A DNA stretch of 64,000 nt from positions 30,810-94,809 of the forward strand of contig CAKUVA010000004.1 of assembly GCA_934693135.1 (NCBI GenBank), written 5' to 3'. The notes below the pieces were generated by a model. That model had not been told where the DNA came from. It ran no database searches and was given only the letters and a program-made list of their open reading frames with translations. Of the stretch, positions 58,568-64,000 are shown one piece after another (position 1 is the first letter of the stretch; the number at the start of each line of letters is the position of its first letter). The translations under genes and the position numbers were made by a program. The stretch is from an uncultured Bacteroidales bacterium (GTDB taxonomy: Bacteria; Bacteroidota; Bacteroidia; Bacteroidales; UBA932).

Positions 58568-59916
58568 TGAAAAAGATTATAATGAAATTTGCTGCATTGG
58601 CTCTTTTGTTGCCATCAGCATTGACTTTTGCCGCTGAACCGGCTACGAGTGAAAGAGTTCCAGCAAAGAAAGTTGCGAAGCCATCTAATTTTAAATTTTA
58701 TGGCTTTATAAGAAACTATTTTGTATTCGACTCTCGTGATAATAAAGCCGGTACTAAAGATTTATTCTATTATCTCCCACTTGATGAGAAACTTAATGAT
58801 AAAGGAGAGGATATCAATGCTAATCCATCATTTCGTTTTCTTGCTATAACATCACGACTTGGGGTGGATGTTAGTGGCTATCAGTTTGGAAATACCAAGG
58901 TCGGAGCTAAAGTCGAGACGGATTTCTATTGCATGAATGGCAATGTGGCTGTACTGCGTCTCCGTCAGGCGTATGCTACATTAGCTTGGGATGGCTTGGG
59001 AAAAGACGGAAAGCAGAGCGCGTCTCTTAAGATTGGTCAAGCATGGCATCCGTTGGCTGCTGATCAACCTTATGTAATTGATTTGGAGACAGGTACTCCG
59101 TTCAACCCGTTTAGCCGTACTCCTCAGGTAATAGTTGATTATAATTTCTCGAAGAATTTTACATTGACAGGAGGCGCTATTTGGCAGATGCAATATCTTT
59201 CAACAGGCCCGAAAGGCGCGTCAGATAGTTACATTAAGTATGGTTGCATACCAGAAATATATGCCGGTGTAACATTTAAGAGTAATGATGGCTTCACTGG
59301 AAGGGCTGGAGTGGATATCCTCAGTATTAAGCCAAGGTGGAGGGACAATGCCGGAAGCAAGGTCAGCGACCGTCTAACTACTATCAATCCTTATGTTTAT
59401 GCTCAGTATGTGTCAGGAGATTTTTCTGTCAATGCTAAAGTTGTGTATGCTTCAGCAGGAGAGCATATAAATATGCTTTCTGGCTATGGTATTTCCAAGA
59501 TCAATGATGATGGATCTTATGAATATACTCCGCTTCATAGTACTGCATCATATCTTTCAGTTAGATATGGTCGTAAAGTGCAGGTACAAGGCATGATAGG
59601 ATATATGAAGAATCTTGGTACTTCCAAGTCTCTGGTGATGGACAAGACTGTGGGCGGAGTAGACTATACCTCTACTGGCAATCTCTACATAAGCAGCAAC
59701 GGCTTCCATAATCTTAATCAGATTATCCGTGTCACCCCTACGGTCGTTTACAACCTTGGTAAGCTTGCCTTCGGCCTGGAGTATGATATCACAGCTGCAC
59801 AGTACGGAAAATATGCTGAAAGCGGCTATGTGAAAGCATCAAACGGACTTGTGGATGACGGGCTTCACTGGGTTACTAACCATCGCCTTCTCGGTATGGT
59901 GAAATTTACATTCTAA
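58567..59916 (+). CDS. Porin-like outer-membrane beta-barrel protein
   Basis: The 449-residue protein has a signal peptide (PSALTFAAE), a short charged linker and then barrel strands starting NFKFYGFIRNYFVFDSRDN and ending LLGMVKFTF. The segment VLRLRQAYATLAW resembles the porins of the DcaP type. I do not recognise a specific family beyond that. Translational coupling (TAATG) to the SLC13 carrier makes it the likely outer-membrane channel for the same anion. Confidence 0.72.
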   Translation: MKKIIMKFAALALLLPSALTFAAEPATSERVPAKKVAKPSNFKFYGFIRNYFVFDSRDNKAGTKDLFYYLPLDEKLNDKGEDINANPSFRFLAITSRLGVDVSGYQFGNTKVGAKVETDFYCMNGNVAVLRLRQAYATLAWDGLGKDGKQSASLKIGQAWHPLAADQPYVIDLETGTPFNPFSRTPQVIVDYNFSKNFTLTGGAIWQMQYLSTGPKGASDSYIKYGCIPEIYAGVTFKSNDGFTGRAGVDILSIKPRWRDNAGSKVSDRLTTINPYVYAQYVSGDFSVNAKVVYASAGEHINMLSGYGISKINDDGSYEYTPLHSTASYLSVRYGRKVQVQGMIGYMKNLGTSKSLVMDKTVGGVDYTSTGNLYISSNGFHNLNQIIRVTPTVVYNLGKLAFGLEYDITAAQYGKYAESGYVKASNGLVDDGLHWVTNHRLLGMVKFTF

Positions 59917-59922
59917 GGTCCG

Positions 59923-60447
59923 ATGAACAAGGAACTTCTTATTTCGAGCATACGTTCTATACCGGATTTTCCGAAGGAAGGAATCCTGTTTAGGGATGTG
60001 ACTACACTATTCAAGAATGCAGATGCTCTCCGAGAGGCTGTTGATGCGACATACGAACTTTACAAGGACAAGGGTATAACCAAGGTCGTTGGATTGGAGT
60101 CCCGAGGCTTCATACTTGGAGCAGCATTGGCATATAAGTTAGGAGCAGGGTTCGTGACTATACGCAAGCCAGGCAAGCTTCCTTGTGAGACATATTCTGA
60201 AGAATATGTGAAAGAATATGGTACGGATACTCTTGAAATTCATACAGATGCATTGACATCCGATGATGTGGTGCTGCTTCACGATGACTTGCTGGCTACC
60301 GGCGGAACGGCCGTGGCTGCATTGAACCTTATACGCAGATTTTCGCCTAAGGCGATTTACGCGAACTTTATAATAGAGTTGGCGGAGTGCGATGGGATGG
60401 CGGCGATACCGTCGGAAGTCAAGACTACCGCCCTGTTGAAGTTGTAG
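59923..60447 (+). CDS. apt: Adenine phosphoribosyltransferase
   Basis: Apt converts adenine and PRPP to AMP. The 174-residue protein has IRSIPDFPKEGILFRDVTTLF, KVVGLESRGFILGAALAYKLG, FVTIRKPGKLPCET and the PRPP loop VVLLHDDLLATGGTAVAAL. In the PRPP loop the usual V-DD-ATGGT is preserved. It is six bases after the porin gene; the purine-related channel and permease follow after the terminator. Confidence 0.95.
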   Translation: MNKELLISSIRSIPDFPKEGILFRDVTTLFKNADALREAVDATYELYKDKGITKVVGLESRGFILGAALAYKLGAGFVTIRKPGKLPCETYSEEYVKEYGTDTLEIHTDALTSDDVVLLHDDLLATGGTAVAALNLIRRFSPKAIYANFIIELAECDGMAAIPSEVKTTALLKL

Positions 60448-60448
60448 A

Positions 60449-60488
60449 AAAAAGTGACGAGCCGGAATACGCCTGGCCGTCACTTTTT
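60449..60488 (+). terminator. Rho-independent terminator after apt
   Basis: AAAAAGTGACG (60449-60459) pairs perfectly with CGTCACTTTTT (60478-60488). An inner GCC/GGC extends the stem past a bulged A, and the T run completes it. Confidence 0.85.
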
Positions 60489-60531
60489 AGCTTTTTCGGA
60501 TATATACTTATCAACTCATAAAAACAAACTT

Positions 60532-61314
60532 ATGTTCAAAAAAACCTTTTTTGCTGCAATCGTAGCATTGATGGCGTTCTCGCAGATGGCGAAGGCGCAG
60601 ACGAATCTTCAGGTCTTCTACGACTTCGGTCGTGATCGTAAACAGGTAACCACTACCCTCGAGGGATTCTATGGGGACAAGTGGGGTAACACTTTCTTTT
60701 TCATTGACTACGATTACAAGGCAAAAAAAGCTGATGGTAACAAAGCTCCGTCAGGTACATATTTCGAGATTGCACGTTGCCTTAATTTCTGGCAGGACAG
60801 CAAACTTGCACCTCTCAGCCTTCATGTTGAGTACAATGGCGGCGTTTATAGCAAATATAATATCAATCATGCTTTTCTTGGTGGTCTTGACTGGTTTATT
60901 CATAGCTCTGATTATAAGAACACATTGAATCTTAAAGTTCTCGGGAAATATATCGTCTATGACAAGGGCGTTGATGGAAAGAGACCTCACAGCCAAGTTC
61001 CTATGCAGTTGACCGCAGTATGGGGCATGCAGGATCTTTTCAATGTCAAAGGTCTCCGTTTCAGCGGTTTCGCTGATTTTTGGTGGCAGAACCATCAAGT
61101 TGCCAAGGTTGATGGCAAGGGCAATTTCAAGAATGATACTTGGAAGACTTCCAATGTCGTATTCATCACTGAGCCCCAGGTATGGTATGCTGTCGGCCAG
61201 CACTTCGGTGTTGATAATCTCAATGTCGGCACTGAGATTGAGATTTCTTATGACTTTGGCTCGGCCAGTGGATTCTGGTGCCGTCCTTGCCTCGGTATTA
61301 AGTGGGTTTTCTAA
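60532..61314 (+). CDS. DUF5020-like outer-membrane protein, probable Tsx-type nucleoside channel
   Basis: I start at MFKKTFFAAIVALMAF (60532), which gives a signal peptide ending AKAQ; the longer frame runs over the terminator. The 260-residue protein is all beta: TNLQVFYDFGRDRKQVTTTLE, WGNTFFFIDYDYKAK, SGTYFEIARCLNFW, ending GFWCRPCLGIKWVF. I recognise it as DUF5020, whose pattern (GDKWGNTFFFIDYD and an aromatic C-terminus) resembles the Tsx nucleoside channel fold. The purine permease gene starts 13 bases downstream, which supports a role in nucleobase or nucleoside passage. Confidence 0.72.
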   Translation: MFKKTFFAAIVALMAFSQMAKAQTNLQVFYDFGRDRKQVTTTLEGFYGDKWGNTFFFIDYDYKAKKADGNKAPSGTYFEIARCLNFWQDSKLAPLSLHVEYNGGVYSKYNINHAFLGGLDWFIHSSDYKNTLNLKVLGKYIVYDKGVDGKRPHSQVPMQLTAVWGMQDLFNVKGLRFSGFADFWWQNHQVAKVDGKGNFKNDTWKTSNVVFITEPQVWYAVGQHFGVDNLNVGTEIEISYDFGSASGFWCRPCLGIKWVF

Positions 61315-61327
61315 TCATTGATAGAAA

Positions 61328-62635
61328 ATGAACGCATTTCTTCAGAAAACTTTTGGGCTTGACCCGGCAAAGCATAGCGTGCGTACCGAAATAATCGCCG
61401 GTATCACCACTTTCCTTACGATGGCGTATATTCTCGCTGTCAATCCAAGCATCTTCAGTGCACTTGCTTCTCAGGGCATGCCGACTAATGCTGTTTTCAC
61501 TGCTACGGCTCTTGCAGCTATTGTTGGCTGTCTCGTTATGTCCATCTACGCGAAGAAGCCTTTCGGACTTGCTCCAGGCATGGGCCTTAATGCATTCTTC
61601 GTCTTCACCGTGTGCCTCGGAATGGGACATACGTGGCAGATGGCATTGACTGCCATCTTCATTGAGGGAATCATTTTCATTCTCCTTACAGTGACGAATG
61701 TGCGTAAGCTTATCGTGGATGCAATTCCTATGAATCTCAAGCGTGCAATCGGTGCAGGTATCGGCCTTTACATCGCATTCATCGGTCTCAAGTCTGCAGG
61801 TATTATTGTAAGCAATGAGTCTACTTCCGTGTCGCTTGGTTCTCTTTCAGAGCCTACTGCCATTCTTGCAATCATAGGACTTATCTTGACATCAGCTCTT
61901 GTGATTCTTAAGGTACGTGGTGGCTTGCTTCTCGGTATAATAATCACTACTCTTATTGGAATTCCTATGGGTGTGACACATTATAATGGTCTACTTTCTA
62001 CTCCTCCTTCTATTGCGCCTATTTTCTGCCAATTCGAGTGGAGCCAGATTTTCTCATGGGATATGGTAGCCATTGTATTCACATTCCTGTTCATAGATAT
62101 GTTCGACACTATCGGAACAGTTGTAGGTGTCTCAGTTAAGGCCGGCATGGTGGACAAGGACGGAAATGTCGAGGGCATCAATAAGGTGCTTATGGCTGAT
62201 GCTGTGGCTACCGTTGCAGGTGCTGCATTCGGTACAAGTACCACTACTACTTATATAGAGAGTGCATCAGGTGTTTCCGAGGGTGGCCGTACAGGTCTTA
62301 CTTCATTCACCATTGCAATATGCTTCGCCATTGCTCTTCTTTTCTCGCCTCTGTTTCTCGCCATTCCTGGCGCTGCCACTGGCCCGGTTCTTTTCATCGT
62401 AGGTGTGATGATGGCTGCTCCAGTGAAGGATATTGACTGGGAAGACTATTCCGAGGCCATCCCTGCTTTCGTGACAATGCTTCTTATGCCTTTGGCATAC
62501 AGCATCTCCGATGGCATTATGCTTGGTATGATTTCCTATGTAGTTCTCAATTCCCTTACTGGCAAGTTTAAGAAGGTATCAGTCATGATGTGGATTCTCG
62601 CAATCCTCTTTGTACTGAGGTACGTGCTTATATAG
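61328..62635 (+). CDS. NCS2/AzgA-type purine (adenine/guanine/hypoxanthine) permease
   Basis: The 435-residue protein has about 13 helices and the AzgA-subfamily motifs VRTEIIAGITTFLTMAYILAVNP, FGLAPGMGLNAFFVF, FTFLFIDMFDTIGTVVGV, GTSTTTTYIESASGVSEGGRTGLTS and DWEDYSEAIPAFVTMLLMPLAYSIS. It imports purine bases by proton symport. With apt and the Tsx-like channel it forms a purine-salvage neighbourhood that could use the bases set free by the nucleoside hydrolases elsewhere in the window. Confidence 0.92.
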   Translation: MNAFLQKTFGLDPAKHSVRTEIIAGITTFLTMAYILAVNPSIFSALASQGMPTNAVFTATALAAIVGCLVMSIYAKKPFGLAPGMGLNAFFVFTVCLGMGHTWQMALTAIFIEGIIFILLTVTNVRKLIVDAIPMNLKRAIGAGIGLYIAFIGLKSAGIIVSNESTSVSLGSLSEPTAILAIIGLILTSALVILKVRGGLLLGIIITTLIGIPMGVTHYNGLLSTPPSIAPIFCQFEWSQIFSWDMVAIVFTFLFIDMFDTIGTVVGVSVKAGMVDKDGNVEGINKVLMADAVATVAGAAFGTSTTTTYIESASGVSEGGRTGLTSFTIAICFAIALLFSPLFLAIPGAATGPVLFIVGVMMAAPVKDIDWEDYSEAIPAFVTMLLMPLAYSISDGIMLGMISYVVLNSLTGKFKKVSVMMWILAILFVLRYVLI

Positions 62636-62714
62636 CTTTACCCGAATTTGAATATAGCTCCGCCCAGTTCACGTTTTCTCTGTTGTGAAGCGTAACTGTG
62701 TGTGATATGATATT

Positions 62715-62765
62715 TTAGCCGAAATGCTGCTCCATACTGTGGAGTGGTATTTTGGCTAACTTTTT
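62715..62765 (+). terminator. Long-stem terminator after the purine permease gene
   Basis: The arms 62715-62734 and 62740-62759 form a continuous 20-pair stem with a 5-base loop (TACTG), followed by C and TTTTT. Four positions are G-U pairs in plus-strand RNA and would be A-C mismatches in minus-strand RNA, so the structure is tuned to the plus-strand transcript. It also lies at the end of the convergent ATPase gene. Confidence 0.85.
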
Positions 62766-62770
62766 AGTAA

Positions 62771-63898
62771 CTACATAACCCAATCGAGCCAATTGTCTGG
62801 AGTTATAACCACTTTATCCTTCACATTATACGTCGTGAGGAATGGCGACGGAAATCGTGTGTTGGCACGTCGTGGATTCCATTTCATCTCAAATGCTGTG
62901 AACAGACCATCGCTTTCTTCGATATAGTCGATTTCCTGCTGTTGTGTAGTGCGCCAGAAATAAGCATTTACATAGTTTCCTGAATATTGGTTGGATTTTA
63001 TCCGTTCACTTATTATGAAGTTCTCCCATAGGGCACCAATGTCTTGGCGGAGTTCTATTGGCGCGAAGTTCTGAAGTATTGCGTTGCGTATACCGTTGTC
63101 GTAGAAGTAAATCTTTTTGCCTTTTTTTATCTCTGTACGCAGATTGCGGTTGAAACCGTCGAGTCTGAAAAGTATATAGCATTTTTCGAGCAGGTCTATA
63201 TATCTTTCCACCGTCTTGTTATCTGTTCCCACTGTTTGTGCAAGTTCATTGTACGACACTTCGCTGCCTACTTGCAGGGCGAGCGCAGTGAGCAGTTTGC
63301 TGAGTAATGCCGGGCGTCGTACACTTTCGAGAGACAGGATGTCTTTGTATAGATAACTGTCTGCGAGATTCATAAGAAGTTCCTTTGCATTTTCTGAATA
63401 GTTGAGTATATCTGGATAGGAACCATATATAAGACGATGGCCGAGAGTTTGCTTTACTACTAATAGTCCTTTGCTCTGCATAATCTCTGCAGTAGATATC
63501 GGATAGAGGTGATATTCGAACTTACGTCCAGTAAGCGGCTCGTTGAGCTTGTCTTGCAGCTCGAATGATGACGAACCTGTAACGAGCAGCTGTACATCTG
63601 GAAAGTTGTCGATGATGCGCTTCAATGTCATTCCGATGTTTTCTACGCGTTGCGCTTCATCTATCATAATAATCTTGTTATCCGCGATTAGCATTCTCAG
63701 TTCAGCAGTGTTTATCTCCGTGAGCATATTCTTCACCTCCGGTTCATCGCAATTGAGCTGCAGTATCTTGCAGCCCTGTTTCTCAAGAATCATCTTGAAA
63801 AGGGTGCTTTTCCCTACTTGGCGTGCCCCGATCACGATTATTGCCTTTCCTTTGAATATATGAGACTCTATGGTCTTTTGTAACAGCCGTTCAATCAT
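62771..63898 (-). CDS. AAA_14/DUF4143 ATP-binding protein
   Basis: The 375-residue protein has Walker A GARQVGKS (24-31), Walker B IIMIDEAQ (~75-82) and a sensor-like VTGSSSFEL. The C-terminal DUF4143 domain follows (LSKLLTALALQVGSEVSYNELAQTVGTDNKTVERYIDLLEKCYILFRL), which contains a winged-helix-like part, and a nuclease-like tail (FWRTTQQQEIDYIEE...AFEMKWNP) similar in pattern to PD-(D/E)XK folds. Such ATPases are numerous in Bacteroidales, and their role is not established. Its upstream region has a set of iterated inverted repeats. Confidence 0.88.
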   Translation of the reverse strand: MIERLLQKTIESHIFKGKAIIVIGARQVGKSTLFKMILEKQGCKILQLNCDEPEVKNMLTEINTAELRMLIADNKIIMIDEAQRVENIGMTLKRIIDNFPDVQLLVTGSSSFELQDKLNEPLTGRKFEYHLYPISTAEIMQSKGLLVVKQTLGHRLIYGSYPDILNYSENAKELLMNLADSYLYKDILSLESVRRPALLSKLLTALALQVGSEVSYNELAQTVGTDNKTVERYIDLLEKCYILFRLDGFNRNLRTEIKKGKKIYFYDNGIRNAILQNFAPIELRQDIGALWENFIISERIKSNQYSGNYVNAYFWRTTQQQEIDYIEESDGLFTAFEMKWNPRRANTRFPSPFLTTYNVKDKVVITPDNWLDWVM

Positions 63899-63915
63899 AA
63901 TGCTCTATTTATATA

Positions 63916-63923
63916 CAAAGATA
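63916..63923 (-). promoter_or_regulatory. -7 box of the DUF4143 ATPase gene
   Basis: The minus strand reads TATCTTTG, an exact match, 17 bases upstream of the ATG. The first repeat half-site begins 13 bases further upstream, so the repeats cover the -33 zone. Confidence 0.55.
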
Positions 63924-63936
63924 TGAAAAATATTGT

Positions 63937-64000
63937 AATCCCAAAAATTATACTAATATTTGGGATTGTAATCCCAAAACTTATACTAATATTTGGGATT
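63937..64000. repeat. 33-base tandem repeats made of AATCCCAAA/TTTGGGATT inverted half-sites, running out of the window
   Basis: Half-sites occur in order: AATCCCAAA (63937-63945), TTTGGGATT (63959-63967), AATCCCAAA (63970-63978) and TTTGGGATT (63992-64000). The two inner ones form a perfect 9-2-9 palindrome. The 13-base stretches between outward pairs are the same except for one base (AATTATACTAATA and ACTTATACTAATA). The period is 33 bases. The array goes up to the last base, so more copies probably follow. Confidence 0.85.

Noticed and set aside
60454..60531. 26-codon upstream extension of the DUF5020 gene
   Set aside because: It would place coding sequence over the apt terminator and mask the signal peptide that starts at 60532.
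63937..64000. Right-edge repeats as the start of a CRISPR array
   Set aside because: The stretches between half-sites are near identical, not unique spacers, and no cas gene is near; it is a tandem repeat of inverted half-sites.
1..64000. Prophage, insertion sequence, rRNA operon or integrated plasmid
   Set aside because: No transposase, integrase, phage structural or rRNA sequence was seen; the tRNA-His gene has no repeat or integrase next to it.

Overview
The window is a chromosomal segment of a Bacteroidota bacterium, most likely a Bacteroidales. The signs are two SusC/SusD pairs, BACON and calcineurin-type lipoproteins, the Bacteroidetes-type Rpb6/omega subunit, lipoboxes followed by acidic residues, start codons with almost no Shine-Dalgarno sequence, and many TAnnTTTG -7 promoter boxes. 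I cannot name a genus. I count 50 protein genes (one cut by the left edge) and one tRNA gene. I see no rRNA, insertion sequence, prophage or CRISPR array.

Left third (1-20.7 kb): accessory nutrient uptake. First comes the end of a SusC gene with its SusD, then an FAD-dependent oxidoreductase and a secreted endonuclease/exonuclease/phosphatase-fold enzyme. A LacI-type regulator follows on the minus strand, divergent from a tight eight-gene operon: ribokinase, sugar permease, calcineurin-like phosphoesterase lipoprotein, BACON-LamG lipoprotein, SusC, SusD, BACON/Cys-Asn-Gly-repeat lipoprotein and nucleoside hydrolase. A terminator and a new promoter precede a second nucleoside hydrolase. I read this as a ribose/nucleoside (perhaps nucleotide) scavenging locus: phosphate removal and glycosidic cleavage outside the cytoplasm, ribose import, then phosphorylation. 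A LacI-type palindrome with central AACGTT overlaps the predicted ribokinase promoter.

Middle (20.7-36 kb): a complete histidine degradation operon (ftcD-hutU-hutH-hutI) gives glutamate and a C1-folate. It is followed by a DUF4251 protein, an NhaC antiporter, a transglutaminase plus dipeptide epimerase pair (probable muropeptide/peptide use), a HAD phosphatase, a thioredoxin-like protein with an outer-membrane barrel protein, RadC and tRNA-His.

Right half (36-64 kb): mostly housekeeping. It holds a carboxyltransferase whose C-terminal biotinyl-like domain lacks the biotin lysine; a Fur-family regulator divergent from trxB over a perfect 7-1-7 palindrome; trxB-bamD-rpb6-recN; a minus-strand skp-glycosyltransferase-LysM gene set; pdxJ divergent from nadK-uppS-bamA-skp; korA-korB-gdhA; an SLC13 carrier coupled to an outer-membrane porin and apt; and a probable Tsx-like channel with an AzgA-type purine permease. 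The right edge has a DUF4143 ATPase whose upstream region carries iterated inverted repeats running out of the window.
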